DNA from: Streptomyces fructofermentans
GTDB taxonomy: Bacteria > Actinomycetota > Actinomycetes > Streptomycetales > Streptomycetaceae
Length of the DNA: 64,000 nt
Direction: 5' to 3'
Assembly (NCBI RefSeq): GCF_014651055.1
Contig: NZ_BMWD01000002.1
Location: forward strand, 288,028 to 352,027
The notes beneath the pieces were generated by a model. It was not told where the DNA came from. It did not search any database and saw nothing but the letters and a program-made list of their open reading frames with translations. Below are positions 52,269-62,099 of this stretch, one piece after another (positions within the stretch are counted from its first letter, which is position 1; every line of letters starts with the position of its first letter). A program made the translations under genes and the position numbers.

Positions 52269-52742
52269 TCAGCTCCGGCCCGCGAGGGACTCCGCCGCGC
52301 CGCCGGGGTTGCGCAGCCCCTCCGCGGCGTCCGCCACCCGCCGGATGAGGTCGAGGAACACTGCCTGCTCCGCGCCGGAGAGCGGGCCGAGGAAGACCTG
52401 GTTCATCCGTGCCGTCCGCACGGTCAGCTTGCGGTGGACACGGACGCCGTCCTCCGTGAGCCGCAGCAGGAAGCGGCGCCCGTCCTGCGGGTCCCGGACC
52501 TTGCCCAGCAGCCCTCGCCGGTCCAGCCGGCTGATGACCTCGGCGATGGTGGACCGGTCGAGCCCCACCCGCTCCCCCACCGTGCGCTGGTCGAGGCCCG
52601 GTTCCGCGACGAGCGCGTTCAGGACCGCGAACTGCGGTGAGGTGATCTCCTCGGAGACCATCGTGTTCCACAGCAGGTGGTGCGCCTGCTGGAGCCGCCG
52701 GGCCAGGTGCCCGGGGTGGGCGGACAGATCCACCGCGGCCAT
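52269..52742 (-). CDS. pcaV: MarR-family regulator of the pca operon
   Basis: 157 residues with MarR winged-helix features: ITSPQFAVLNALVAEPGLDQ, RTVGERVGLDRSTIAEVISRL as recognition helix near 54-74, and DPQDGRRFLLRLTEDG as the wing. It is divergent from pcaI with a 204-bp shared promoter region, the arrangement of PcaV in S. coelicolor, which represses the pca genes and is released by protocatechuate. GAGGAG stands before the ATG at 52742. The assignment to PcaV rests on context plus family. Confidence 0.88.
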   Translation of the reverse strand: MAAVDLSAHPGHLARRLQQAHHLLWNTMVSEEITSPQFAVLNALVAEPGLDQRTVGERVGLDRSTIAEVISRLDRRGLLGKVRDPQDGRRFLLRLTEDGVRVHRKLTVRTARMNQVFLGPLSGAEQAVFLDLIRRVADAAEGLRNPGGAAESLAGRS

Positions 52743-52895
52743 GTGCGCTCCTCGTTTGTCGGTGCACTGAACAATACCGGGGGCGCCGACTCCCTGTCTC
52801 GTCGAGGCAGGAGGTGCCGAACCGCTCTTTCCCTTGAGGTCTTGACGGCCACCGACAGGAATGGCAGCGTGTTGAAACCTCGAAGAAATACTCAG

Positions 52896-52914
52896 TGCCC
52901 TGACTAACTGGGCA
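52896..52914. promoter_or_regulatory. candidate PcaV operator
   Basis: TGCCC-N9-GGGCA inverted repeat in the pcaV-pcaI intergenic region, 32 bp before the pcaI start. It lies near a TTGAAA sequence at 52872 and in the most A/T-rich part of the gap. Confidence 0.45.
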
Positions 52915-52946
52915 GCTCTACGTTCGGGAGAGATGGGGCTTCGCAG

Positions 52947-53702
52947 ATGGACAAGGTGGTCGCCACCGCCGCCGAGGCAGTGGCCGATGTACCGGACGGC
53001 GCGACCCTGGCGGTCGGCGGCTTCGGCCTCAGCGGCGTCCCTGACGTACTGATCCGGGCGCTGTACGAGCGCGGGGTGTCCGACCTGGGAGTGGTGTCCA
53101 ACAACTGCGGGGCCATGGAGTCCGGCCTCGCGGTGCTGCTCGCGGCGGGCCGGATCGCCCGTGTGACGGGGTCCTACATCGGCGCGAACAAGGAGTTCGC
53201 CCGGCAGTACCTGGCGGGGGAGCTGGAGGTCGAGATGATCCCGCAGGGCACGCTGGCCGAGCGCCTGCGGGCGGGCAGCGCCGGCATCCCGGCCTTCTAC
53301 ACGCCGGCCGGGGTCGGTACGCAGGTCGCCGACGGCGGTCTGCCCTGGCGCTACGACGGCGAGGGCGGGGTGTCGCTCGCCTCGCCGCCGAAGGAGGTGA
53401 GGGAGTTCGACGGCAAGGAGTACGTGCTGGAGCACGGCATCCGCACCGACTTCGCGCTCGTCCGGGCCGCCCGGGGCGACCGGCACGGGAACCTCGTCTT
53501 CAACAAGTCCGCGCGGAACTTCAATCCGCTGGCCGCCATGGCCGGCCGGGTGACCGTCGCCGAGGTGGAGGAACTCGTGGAGCCGGGCGGGATCGACCCG
53601 GACGCGGTGCACCTGCCGGGCATCTTCGTCCAGCGCGTGGTGGCCCTGACGCCCGAGCAGGCCGGCGACAAGCGGATCGAGAAGCGGACGGTGAGCCGGT
53701 AA
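52947..53702 (+). CDS. pcaI: 3-oxoadipate CoA-transferase subunit A
   Basis: 251 residues of the CoA-transferase family I alpha subunit. It carries [18 protein letters not shown] near 19-36 (GGFG.SG.P motif), VVSNNCG near 49, [10 protein letters not shown] near 76, and [17 protein letters not shown] near 170. Together with PcaJ it transfers CoA from succinyl-CoA to beta-ketoadipate. It is the first gene of a seven-gene operon in which the ends overlap; its TAA shares a base with the ATG of pcaJ. Confidence 0.93.
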   Translation: MDKVVATAAEAVADVPDGATLAVGGFGLSGVPDVLIRALYERGVSDLGVVSNNCGAMESGLAVLLAAGRIARVTGSYIGANKEFARQYLAGELEVEMIPQGTLAERLRAGSAGIPAFYTPAGVGTQVADGGLPWRYDGEGGVSLASPPKEVREFDGKEYVLEHGIRTDFALVRAARGDRHGNLVFNKSARNFNPLAAMAGRVTVAEVEELVEPGGIDPDAVHLPGIFVQRVVALTPEQAGDKRIEKRTVSR

Positions 53703-54349
53703 TGGCCTGGAGCAGGGAAGAGATGGCGGCGCGGGCTGCGCGTGAACTGCGCGACGGGCAGTACGTGAACCTCGGCATCGGTCTGCCGACGCTGATCCCC
53801 AACTACCTCCCGGCGGGCGTCGAGGTGGTCCTGGAGTCCGAGAACGGCATCCTGGGCACCGGCCCGTACCCCGACGAGGACCAGGTCGACCCGGACCTCA
53901 TCAACGCCGGGAAGGAGACCGTCACCGTGCTGCCCGGCGCCTCCTACTTCGACTCCTCGCTCTCCTTCGGCATGATCCGCGGCGGGCACATCGACGTGGC
54001 CGTGCTCGGCGCGATGCAGGTCTCCGCCGGGGGCGACCTCGCCAACTGGGCCGTACCGGGCAGGATGATCACCGGCATCGGCGGGGCGATGGACCTCGTG
54101 CACGGCGCCCGGACCGTCGTCGTGGTGATGACCCACACCGCCAAGGACGGTTCGCCGAAGATTCTCCGGGAGTGCCTCCTGCCCCTGACCGGCAAGGCCT
54201 GCGTCGACCGCGTGATCACCGACCTCGGCGTGCTCGACGTCACCGCCGGCGGACTGGTACTGATCGAGACCGCGCCCGGCGTGAGCACGGACGAGATCGT
54301 CGCCAGGACAGCAGCCCCACTCCACCTCCCCGAGGAGCACCCGTCGTGA
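53702..54349 (+). CDS. pcaJ: 3-oxoadipate CoA-transferase subunit B
   Basis: 215 residues. The beta subunit is recognised by [19 protein letters not shown] near 19-37 and the [12 protein letters not shown] segment near 49, whose Glu is the covalent CoA-ester carrier. It is also marked by [15 protein letters not shown] near 97 and GAMDLVHGA near 131. It forms the heteromer with PcaI. It overlaps pcaF by GTGA. Confidence 0.94.
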   Translation: MAWSREEMAARAARELRDGQYVNLGIGLPTLIPNYLPAGVEVVLESENGILGTGPYPDEDQVDPDLINAGKETVTVLPGASYFDSSLSFGMIRGGHIDVAVLGAMQVSAGGDLANWAVPGRMITGIGGAMDLVHGARTVVVVMTHTAKDGSPKILRECLLPLTGKACVDRVITDLGVLDVTAGGLVLIETAPGVSTDEIVARTAAPLHLPEEHPS

Positions 54350-55548
54350 AGGACGTCTACATCGTCGACGCAGTCCGCACCCCGTTCGGCAAGTACAACG
54401 GCGGCCTGGCGGGCGTCCGCCCGGACGACCTGGCCGCCCACGCCATCCGTGAACTCCTCGCCCGCACACCGGACCTGGACCCCTCGCGGATCGAGGACGT
54501 GTACTTCGGGAACGCCAACGGCGCCGGTGAGGACAACCGCAACGTGGGCCGGATGGCCGCGCTCCTCGCGGGCCTGCCCACCTCGGTGCCCGGGGTGACC
54601 GTCAACCGCCTGTGCGCCTCCGGCCTCGAAGCCGTCATCCAGGCGGCCCGGGCCGTCGCGTGCGGCGACGCCTCGATCGCCGTCGCGGGCGGCGTCGAGT
54701 CGATGACCCGCGCCCCCTACGTCCTGCCCAAGAGCGACAGGGCCTTCCCCACCGGGCACACCGAGCTGTACTCCACCACCCTCGGCTGGCGCATGGTCAA
54801 CCCGAGGATGGAACCCCGGTGGACCGTCCCGCTCGGCGAATCGGCCGAACTCATCGCGGACAAGCACAAGATCACCCGCGAGCAGCAGGACGAGTTCGCC
54901 CTCGCCAGCCACCGCAAGGCGGCCCGTGCCCGGGCCGGCGGGCTCTTCGACGCCGAGACCGTGCCCGTGTCCGTCCCCCGCCGCAAGGGCGACCCGGTCG
55001 TCGTCGACGCCGACGAATGCGTGCGCGCGGACGCGTCCGCGGACGCGATGGCCCGTCTGAAGCCGTCCTTCCGCACCGAGGACGGCACCGTCACGGCCGG
55101 CAACGCCTCGCCGCTGAACGACGGCGCCGCCGCGCTGCTCGTGGTGGACGAGGAGGGCCTGCGCGCGACCGGGCGCGAGCCGCTCGCCCGGGTGCGGGCC
55201 ACCGGTGTCAGCGCGCTGGACCCGCACTACTTCGGGCTGGCCCCCGTCGAGGCGGTGAACCGCGCCCTCGCCAAGGCCGGCCGGACCTTCGACGACGTGT
55301 CCACCCTCGAACTGAACGAGGCGTTCGCCGCCCAGGTCCTCGGCTGCGTCGCCGAGTGGCCGGAGTTCGACCCCGCGGTCCTCAACCCGCAGGGCGGCGC
55401 CATCGCGCTCGGCCACCCCCTCGGCGCCTCCGGCGCCCGTCTCGCCGGCACCGTCGCCCACCAACTGGCCCGCAAGGGCTCGGGAGTCGGCGTCGCCACC
55501 CTCTGCATCGGCGTCGGCCAGGGCCTCGCCCTCGTCCTCGAACGATAG
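54346..55548 (+). CDS. pcaF: beta-ketoadipyl-CoA thiolase
   Basis: 400 residues, a classical thiolase. The acyl-accepting Cys lies in [11 protein letters not shown] near 91, [12 protein letters not shown] follows near 125, [12 protein letters not shown] comes later, then NEAFAAQ with [16 protein letters not shown] carrying the catalytic His, and the second Cys in TLCIGVGQG near 387. It splits beta-ketoadipyl-CoA to succinyl-CoA and acetyl-CoA, the last step of the pathway. The GTG start at 54346 overlaps the pcaJ stop. Confidence 0.94.
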   Translation: MKDVYIVDAVRTPFGKYNGGLAGVRPDDLAAHAIRELLARTPDLDPSRIEDVYFGNANGAGEDNRNVGRMAALLAGLPTSVPGVTVNRLCASGLEAVIQAARAVACGDASIAVAGGVESMTRAPYVLPKSDRAFPTGHTELYSTTLGWRMVNPRMEPRWTVPLGESAELIADKHKITREQQDEFALASHRKAARARAGGLFDAETVPVSVPRRKGDPVVVDADECVRADASADAMARLKPSFRTEDGTVTAGNASPLNDGAAALLVVDEEGLRATGREPLARVRATGVSALDPHYFGLAPVEAVNRALAKAGRTFDDVSTLELNEAFAAQVLGCVAEWPEFDPAVLNPQGGAIALGHPLGASGARLAGTVAHQLARKGSGVGVATLCIGVGQGLALVLER

Positions 55549-55562
55549 GAACCGCCCCCACC

Positions 55563-56339
55563 ATGGCTCTCACCCAGTCCGACATCGACGTCGAGATCAA
55601 GGACCTCCAGGACGCGTACGACAAGGCGGTCGCCGGCGGCGCCCCGGTCGAGCACCACGCCCGGCGCGACTACGCCCCGTACCGCAGCTCCCTGCTGCGG
55701 CACCCGAAGCAGCCGCTGGTCGCGGTGGGCGGGGGCGACCCGGAGACGGTCGAGCTGTCGGGGCCGGTCTTCGGGGTCACCGACATCACCGAGCACGACA
55801 GCGATCTGACGCTCCAGCACCGCGGCGAGCCGATCGGCGAGCGCATGACCGTCTCGGGCCGGCTGCTGGACCGCGACGGCCGTCCCGTGCGCGGCCAGCT
55901 CGTCGAGGTCTGGCAGGCCAACGCCGCAGGCCGGTACGCCCATCTGCGCGAGCAGCACCCGGCACCGCTCGACCCCCATTTCACCGGTGTGGGCCGCACC
56001 CTGACGGACGATCATGGACGGTACGCCTTCACCACCGTCAAGCCGGGCCCCTACCCGTGGGGCAACCACGCCAACGCGTGGCGGCCCGCGCACATCCACT
56101 TCTCCGTCTTCGGATCCGCGTTCACCCAGCGGCTCGTGACGCAGATGTACTTCCCCGGCGACCCGCTGTTCCGGTACGACCCGATCCTGCGGTCCGTGAC
56201 GGACGAGGCGGCCCGCGACCGTCTGGTCGCCACCTACCGGCACACGCTCTCCCGGCCCGGGTTCTCCCTGGGCTACGAGTGGGACATCGTCCTCGACGGT
56301 CCCTCCGCCACCTGGATCGAGGAAGGCCGCTCCGCATGA
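55563..56339 (+). CDS. pcaH: protocatechuate 3,4-dioxygenase beta subunit
   Basis: 258 residues of the intradiol dioxygenase family. It shows RDYAPYRSSLLRHPKQPL near 37, the family signature GRLLDRDGRPVRGQLVEVWQANAAGRY (in two parts near 99-125), YAFTTVKPGPYPWGN near 156, and RPAHIHFSVFG near 176. The Fe(III) ligands Tyr and His fall in the last two blocks, so this is the iron-binding chain. It opens the ring of protocatechuate to 3-carboxy-muconate. It lies 14 bp after pcaF and overlaps pcaG. Confidence 0.95.
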   Translation: MALTQSDIDVEIKDLQDAYDKAVAGGAPVEHHARRDYAPYRSSLLRHPKQPLVAVGGGDPETVELSGPVFGVTDITEHDSDLTLQHRGEPIGERMTVSGRLLDRDGRPVRGQLVEVWQANAAGRYAHLREQHPAPLDPHFTGVGRTLTDDHGRYAFTTVKPGPYPWGNHANAWRPAHIHFSVFGSAFTQRLVTQMYFPGDPLFRYDPILRSVTDEAARDRLVATYRHTLSRPGFSLGYEWDIVLDGPSATWIEEGRSA

Positions 56340-56899
56340 CCGAGAGGTTGCTCCCCACCCCGTCCCACACCATCGGCCCGTTCTACGGGCACGCGCTGCC
56401 CTTCCCGGACGGCGGCCGGGTCGCGCCGCAGGGCCGGCCCGACGCGATCACCCTGCACGGGCACGTGTACGACGGCGAGGGCCGGACCGTCCCCGACGCC
56501 CTGCTGGACTTCTGGCAGGCGGCACCCGACGGCTCGGTGACGGGCGCCCCGGGCTCGATGCGCCGCGACCCCTCGACGGGCGGGTTCGCGGGCCGCGACG
56601 GCGTCGGCTTCACCGGCTTCGGCAGGGTCCCCACGGACGCCGACGGGCACTACGCGCTGCACACACTGATGCCGGGCAACGCGGGGCTGCCGTACATCAG
56701 CGTGTGCGTGTTCGCGCGCGGGCTGACGCACCACCTGTTCACCCGCGCCTACCTCGCCGACGGCACGGACCCGCTGCTGGACGCCCTCCCGGCCGGCCGG
56801 CGGGGCACGTTGCTCGCGGCCGGGGGCCCGCACCGGACGTACCGTTTCGACATCCGCCTTCAGGGCGAGGGCGAGACGGTCTTCCTGGAGTTCACGTGA
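56336..56899 (+). CDS. pcaG: protocatechuate 3,4-dioxygenase alpha subunit
   Basis: 187 residues, the partner chain of PcaH. It has TPSHTIGPFYGHAL near 8-21, GHVYDGEGRTVPDALLDFWQ near 41, GFTGFGRVPTDADGHY near 90, and the end in QGEGETVFLEF. It lacks the full iron ligand set, as expected for the alpha chain, which contributes to substrate binding. ATGA and GTGA overlaps tie it to pcaH and pcaB. Confidence 0.94.
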   Translation: MTERLLPTPSHTIGPFYGHALPFPDGGRVAPQGRPDAITLHGHVYDGEGRTVPDALLDFWQAAPDGSVTGAPGSMRRDPSTGGFAGRDGVGFTGFGRVPTDADGHYALHTLMPGNAGLPYISVCVFARGLTHHLFTRAYLADGTDPLLDALPAGRRGTLLAAGGPHRTYRFDIRLQGEGETVFLEFT

Positions 56900-58236
56900 C
56901 ACCTGCCGAACCCGCATGCACCGACGCCGGTCTGCTCGCCCCCGGGCGCGCCGGCTCCCCCGCCGAATCGGCGACCGGCGACCTCGCCTTCCTGCGGGCG
57001 CTGCTCGACGCGGAGGCGGCACTCACGCGCGCGCAGGCCTCGCTCGGCCTCGCCCCGGCGGCGGCCGCGGACGCCGTCACCGGGGCGGCCGACGTGTCGC
57101 GCTTCGACGTCCGCTCCCTCGCGCTGCGCGCCCGAACGGGCGGCAACCCGGTGATCCCGCTGGTGGCGGACCTGACGGCGGCGGTCGGCGCCGAGCACGC
57201 CCCGTACGTCCACCGGGGCGCGACCAGCCAGGACATCATGGACACGGCCGCGATGCTGGTGGCCGTGCGCACCCTGGACCTGGTCCTGGCGGACCTCGCC
57301 CGCGTGGAGGCCGCGCTGGAGCGGCACGCCCGCGAGCACCGGGACACGGCCATGCCGGGGCGCACGCTCACCCAGCACGCCGTACCGACCACGTTCGGCC
57401 TGAAGGCCGCCGGCTGGCGCGCCCTGGTGCTGGACGCCCGCGACCGCCTCCGGGCGGTACGGGACGCGCTGCCCGCCCAACTCGGGGGCGCCGCGGGAAC
57501 ACTGGCGGCACTCGGCGCGTACGGGGCACCGGACCCGACGGCCGTCGTCGAGGCCTATGCCGCCGAACTCGGGCTGCGAGCACCGGAGTTGCCCTGGCAC
57601 ACGCTGCGTACGCCGGTCGCCGACCTCGCGGGCGCGCTCGCGTTCACCGCGGGTGCCCTCGGCAGGACCGCGGCGGACGTCCTCATCCTGGGCAGGACGG
57701 AGATCCGCGAGCTGAGCGAGGGGACGGGCGGCGGGTCCTCCGCCATGCCGCACAAGGCGAACCCGGTCCGCGCCACCCTCGTCGCGGCCGCCGCCCGCCG
57801 GGCGCCGCAGCTCGCCGCCACGCTGTACGGGTCCCTGGCGGCGGAGGACGAGCGGCCCGCCGGTGCCTGGCACGCCGAATGGGAGCCCCTGCGGGACCTG
57901 CTGCGCCTGGTCGGCGGCGCCGCCCGCGACGCGGTCCCGCTCACCGAGGGCCTCCGGGTGCACCCACAGGCCATGCGGGACCACCTCGGCCTCACCCACG
58001 GACTGATCGTCTCCGAGCGGCTGTCGGCGGAACTCGCCCCCGTGCTCGGACGCGCCGGAGCGCGGCACCTGCTGACGGAGGCCGCCCGGCGGGCCACCTC
58101 CGAGGACGTACCGCTGGCGGAAATCCTGGCCGGGGAGCCCGAGTTGAAGGGCGTCGACCTGACGGACCTCACCGACCCCGCCCAGTACACCGGCTCCGCT
58201 GGAGCCCTCACCGACCGTGCCCTGGAGCGACGTTGA
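56896..58236 (+). CDS. pcaB: 3-carboxy-cis,cis-muconate cycloisomerase
   Basis: 446 residues of the fumarase/aspartase superfamily. GNPVIPLV and HRGATSQDIMDTA near 106-118 form the substrate site, TLTQHAVPTTFG lies near 157, and the superfamily signature GGSSAMPHKANP near 276 carries the catalytic Ser. It converts carboxymuconate to the gamma-lactone. The GTG at 56896 overlaps the pcaG stop, and its own TGA overlaps the TTG of pcaL. Confidence 0.94.
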   Translation: MTPAEPACTDAGLLAPGRAGSPAESATGDLAFLRALLDAEAALTRAQASLGLAPAAAADAVTGAADVSRFDVRSLALRARTGGNPVIPLVADLTAAVGAEHAPYVHRGATSQDIMDTAAMLVAVRTLDLVLADLARVEAALERHAREHRDTAMPGRTLTQHAVPTTFGLKAAGWRALVLDARDRLRAVRDALPAQLGGAAGTLAALGAYGAPDPTAVVEAYAAELGLRAPELPWHTLRTPVADLAGALAFTAGALGRTAADVLILGRTEIRELSEGTGGGSSAMPHKANPVRATLVAAAARRAPQLAATLYGSLAAEDERPAGAWHAEWEPLRDLLRLVGGAARDAVPLTEGLRVHPQAMRDHLGLTHGLIVSERLSAELAPVLGRAGARHLLTEAARRATSEDVPLAEILAGEPELKGVDLTDLTDPAQYTGSAGALTDRALERR

Positions 58237-59378
58237 CCACCCCCACACCCCGTGCCGACGGCAAGGTGCCCCACCACCGCGCGGAGGGGCCCGCCACGGC
58301 TCCGCCGCTCCTCCTGGCACCCTCCCTGGGCACCTCGACGGCCCTGTGGGACAAGGTGGCGCCCGAACTCTCCGTCACCCACCGGGTGGTGCGCTGGGAC
58401 CTCCCGGGCCACGGCCGCTCCCCCGCCGCGCTGATCGGACCCGGCGCGACCGTCGCCGACCTCGCCGCGCTGGTCCTCGCGCTCGCCGACTCGCTCGGCC
58501 TCGACCGCTTCTCGTACGCGGGTGTCTCGCTCGGCGGCGCGGTGGGGCTGCATCTCGCCGTCCACCACCCGGAGCGGATCGACCGGCTCGCCGTGGTCTG
58601 CTCCTCCGCCCACTTCAACGGTCCTGGGCCGTGGCGGGAGCGGGCCGCGAAGGTACGGGCCGAAGGGCTGGACGAGTTGGCCCGCGGGGCCCACGCCCGG
58701 TGGTTCACCCCCGGCTTCACCGTGCCCGCGCTGGTGGAGGACCACCGCACCGCCGACTCCGGGGCGTACGCCGCCTGCTGCGACGCGCTCGCGGCCTTCG
58801 ACATCCGCGAACTGCTGCCCCGCATCGTGGCGCCCACCCTGCTCGTCGCGGGACGCGAGGACCCGGCGACCCCGCCCGCGCACCTGCGCGAGATCGCGGA
58901 CGCGGTGCCCGGCGCCGCGCTCGTGGAGATCCCGGGCGCCTCGCACCTCGCCCCGGCGGAACGCCCGGAGGCCGTCCTCGCGGCGCTGCGGGCGCACCTC
59001 GGCGGGGACGCTGGACTGGGCATGGAGGTCCGGCGGCAGGTTCTGGGCGACGCGCACGTGGACCGCGCGCAGGAACGGCAGTCGCCGTTCACCGCGCGCT
59101 TCCAGGACTTCATCTCGCGCTACGCGTGGGGCGAGATCTGGACCGACCCGACGCTGTCCCGCCGTGAGCGCAGCATGATCACGCTGACCGCGCTGGTCGC
59201 GCACGGCCACTACGACGAGCTGGCGATGCATGTGCGCGCGGCCCGCCGCAACGGGCTGAGCCCGGAGGAGATCGGCGCCGTGCTGCTCCAGACCGCCGTC
59301 TACTGCGGGGTCCCGGCGGCCAACTCGGCCTTCGCCGTTGCCCAGCGGGTCCTCGCCGAGGAGGAGGCGGCCTCGTAG
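58233..59378 (+). CDS. pcaL: fused 3-oxoadipate enol-lactonase / 4-carboxymuconolactone decarboxylase
   Basis: 381 residues. The N-terminal PcaD part (to about 255) is an alpha/beta hydrolase with WDLPGHGRSP, the nucleophile in AGVSLGGAVG near 98, an acid in GREDPATPP and His in GASHLAP. The C-terminal PcaC part (about 265-381) belongs to the carboxymuconolactone decarboxylase family with FISRYAWGEIWTDPTLSRRE and HMHV-like residues (ELAMHVRAARRNG) followed by LLQTAVYCGVPAAN. This fusion is typical of actinomycetes. The TTG start at 58233 is fixed by overlap with the pcaB stop. It is the last gene of the operon. Confidence 0.93.
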   Translation: MTTPTPRADGKVPHHRAEGPATAPPLLLAPSLGTSTALWDKVAPELSVTHRVVRWDLPGHGRSPAALIGPGATVADLAALVLALADSLGLDRFSYAGVSLGGAVGLHLAVHHPERIDRLAVVCSSAHFNGPGPWRERAAKVRAEGLDELARGAHARWFTPGFTVPALVEDHRTADSGAYAACCDALAAFDIRELLPRIVAPTLLVAGREDPATPPAHLREIADAVPGAALVEIPGASHLAPAERPEAVLAALRAHLGGDAGLGMEVRRQVLGDAHVDRAQERQSPFTARFQDFISRYAWGEIWTDPTLSRRERSMITLTALVAHGHYDELAMHVRAARRNGLSPEEIGAVLLQTAVYCGVPAANSAFAVAQRVLAEEEAAS

Positions 59379-59423
59379 CGGGCCTGTTCGGGCGGGCCCG
59401 CCGGCCACCTCCCGGGCGCCGCC

Positions 59424-60602
59424 TCAGCGGGCCACGAGACCCGAGTCCAGCGCCTCCCTCGCCCTGGCCACCAGGCCGTCCGCGCCGCAGGAACGCGCCA
59501 GCGTCAGACCGCGCTTGATCTCGGTGACGGAACGGGAGGCGATGCCGTACTCGACCCGGGCCGCGGCGTGCTCGTACGCGCAGGGCGACGCCTCCAGGTA
59601 GGCGACGGCCTGCGCGAGGAGCGCGACCGACCGCTGCCCGGTCTCCAGGGCGGCGGCGCAGCGCAGGGCTTCGCCTATGGCCGTGTCGGTGCCGAACCGC
59701 TCTGCCTGCGCGCGGGCGTCGGCGGCCACCGCCGCGGCGCGCCGCGGGTCCTCGGCCGCGAGCGCGCGGGCCAGGTCGCCCGCCCAGGGCGCCATCACCG
59801 TGTTGTGGCCGCCGCGGGCCCCGGAGATCTTCTCGGCGGTCTCCAGTTCGTTGACGCCGTCCTCGAACCGGCCGGTGGCGATCAGCAGACGGCCCCTTAT
59901 CGAGTGGGTGTCCGGCAGCACGATCGTGGAGGGATGGGGCGGTTCGAAGGAGTACCGCTCCGCGATCTCCTCGGCCGCCGTGACATGGCCGCGGGCGAGC
60001 AGGGTGTCGATGAGCATGCACGCGGCGGACCAGTGCATGGGCAGCCCGCGGCCCACCCGGTCGGCCAGCCGCAGCGCCTCGCGCAGGAAGCCCTCCGCGT
60101 CGACGAGCCGGCCGCGCCTGCGCAGCACGTACCCGCCGAAGGCGTGCGCGAGGGCGAGGTGGCCGCCGCTCCAGCCCGCGGACTCGTACGCGCGCTGCGC
60201 CTCCGTGAAGAGGCTCTCCGCGCGGTCGAGACGGTCCACGTAGGTGTACGAGATGCCGAGCATCATGAGGAGCTCGAAGCTCCACTCGGTGTCGGTCCAG
60301 CCGAGCCCGGGCGCGAGACGGCCGTTGACGAGGGCGCGGTCGCACAGTTCGGCGACCTCCTGGGCGTTCTCCCCGCGGGTCATGGCGTCGAAGGCCCGCA
60401 GGATCAGCAGGGCGCGCTCGGAGTTGTCGCGGCCCGTCAGCGGCTCGACCAGTTCGGCGAGGCTGCGGGAACGGCCGGAGGCGTCCTCCTCGCCCGCGTG
60501 GATGCCCTCCCACATGTAGTGCACCGCCTGGAGGCGCATCCGGGCGGGCCCCGGCTGCAGCCGGGCGGCCTCCGCGTCGACCGTGGAGACGGCCTCCTCC
60601 AA
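59424..60602 (-). pseudogene. C-terminal half of an amber-split LAL-type regulator, lacking the HTH
   Basis: 392 codons continuing the frame of the ATPase half upstream, directly after an in-frame TAG at 60603-60605. It is composed of TPR-like helices (for example ELLMMLGISYTYVDRLDRAE, SGGHLALAHAFGGYVLRRRG) as in the middle of MalT/LAL regulators. It ends in ARAREALDSGLVAR without the expected C-terminal LuxR helix-turn-helix, 45 bp from the end of pcaL. A TTG directly after the stop, or a downstream start, might express it separately. I regard it as decayed unless the amber codon is read through. Confidence 0.65.
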
Positions 60603-62099
60603 CTAGTCGTTGTGGACGAGCGCCTGCGAGAGCCGGCAGACCGCGTCGACCCGCAGTTCGTCCTCCAGCCCGTGCACGGACAGCGCTTCCCGCAGATGCC
60701 CGATCGTCGTGGCCGGCGAGGTCAGCAGCGTGGCGCAGCCCAGTTCGTAGAGCACGCGCGCGTGGACCTCGGGCAGCGGGGGCTCCAGCAGGGCCCGCTC
60801 CAGGCAGCGGCGGGCGGCGTCCGGGGCACCGACCGCGAGGTGTTCGCCGGCCGCCTCGCGCATCTGCTCCACGAGCTCCGGGTCGTCGTCCGGGTGCACC
60901 TCCAGCAGATGGCGGGAGGCCGCGGCGGCACCGAGCCCCGACGCGGTCACGACCGAGGCGGCGACCCCGTGCATGGCGGTGCGCAGCGCGTCCGGGATCG
61001 ACCGGTAGACGGCGCTGGCGATCAGCGGGTGCACGAACTCCAGCTCCCCGTCCGCCGTCCGGCCGTCCGACGGGTCGACTCCGGTGAGAATGCGCGCCGC
61101 GTTCAGGAGTTCGGCGCAGTGCTCGGCCTCGTCCCGCTGCATGCCCGCGAGTTCGGCCGCCAGGTGCAGCGAGATCTGCGTGCCGAGGATCGCCGCCGCC
61201 CAGGCGAACCGTGTGGCGTCCACACCGAGGCCCTCGAGCCGGTCGACGAGTCCGCGGCCTCGCGCGGAGCGGTTGAGTGCGCGCAGTTCGGGGGCGGAGT
61301 CCTCGGTGGGTTGGAGGTCGGTGTCCTGGACCTTCGCGAGGAGTTCCACGGTCTCGTAGGGGTTGCCGCCGGTGACCGCCCAGACCTCGCGGCAGAACGG
61401 GCCGTCCGCGTGCGCGCCGAGCGTGGCCCGCGTCAGCCCGGCCGTCGCGTCCGGGGTGAGGGCGCGCAGGGCGGGCAGTGACCGGGCCGCCGCGCCGATC
61501 GCCGCGAGATGGCGGGCGCCGTCCGCGGTGGCGTCGCCCGGGCGCCGGGCGACCACGACGAGGACCGGGAGGTCGTCGAGCCGCTCGGTGAACGCGGCGA
61601 GCCAGTGCAGGGTCTCCTGGTCCGCCCAGTGCGCGTCGTCGACGAGCAGGACCAGCGGCCACTCGCGCCGGGCGAGCCTGCGCACGGCGGCGACCAGGCC
61701 GTCGCACACGCCCTGCGGGTCGGCCTGCCGGGCGCCCGGTTCCGCTATGCCGAGAGCGGGGCCCGCGATGTCGTACCAGTCGCCGAAGTACTCGCGCGCC
61801 TCGTCCGGCATGAGCGCCACGAGAGCGGGCTGGAGCAACTGCCGTACGACATTGAAGGGAACGGACGTGATGGTCTCGCCGCCGCGCGCGGACCACACCG
61901 TGCAGCGGCCCTCCGCCATCCTGCGCACCTCGGCGAGCAGGGCGGTCTTGCCGATGCCCGCCTCTCCGGTGAAGACCAGCAGGCTGCCGGCGGCGGATCC
62001 CGCGCACAGGGCGTCGACGGCCTCGGCGACGGCGGCGAGTTCCGCGTCGCGCTCCCAGAGGGGTGCCGAGGCGGCCGTCCCCGGCCGTGCCTCCGTCAT
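60603..62099 (-). CDS. N-terminal ATPase half of an amber-split LAL-type regulator
   Basis: 498 residues. WERDAELAAVAEAVD opens the AAA/STAND ATPase, followed by Walker A FTGEAGIGKTALL near 43-55 and Walker B PLVLLVDDAHWADQETLHWL near 147. ARRPGD lies near 180, then winged-helix and TPR-like repeats. This is the N-terminal part of LuxR-family LAL regulators (about 900-1000 residues). The frame stops at TAG (60603) and continues open for another 392 codons, so the original gene spanned 59424-62099. Possible original role: control of neighbouring catabolic genes. ATG at 62099. Confidence 0.75.
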   Translation of the reverse strand: MTEARPGTAASAPLWERDAELAAVAEAVDALCAGSAAGSLLVFTGEAGIGKTALLAEVRRMAEGRCTVWSARGGETITSVPFNVVRQLLQPALVALMPDEAREYFGDWYDIAGPALGIAEPGARQADPQGVCDGLVAAVRRLARREWPLVLLVDDAHWADQETLHWLAAFTERLDDLPVLVVVARRPGDATADGARHLAAIGAAARSLPALRALTPDATAGLTRATLGAHADGPFCREVWAVTGGNPYETVELLAKVQDTDLQPTEDSAPELRALNRSARGRGLVDRLEGLGVDATRFAWAAAILGTQISLHLAAELAGMQRDEAEHCAELLNAARILTGVDPSDGRTADGELEFVHPLIASAVYRSIPDALRTAMHGVAASVVTASGLGAAAASRHLLEVHPDDDPELVEQMREAAGEHLAVGAPDAARRCLERALLEPPLPEVHARVLYELGCATLLTSPATTIGHLREALSVHGLEDELRVDAVCRLSQALVHND

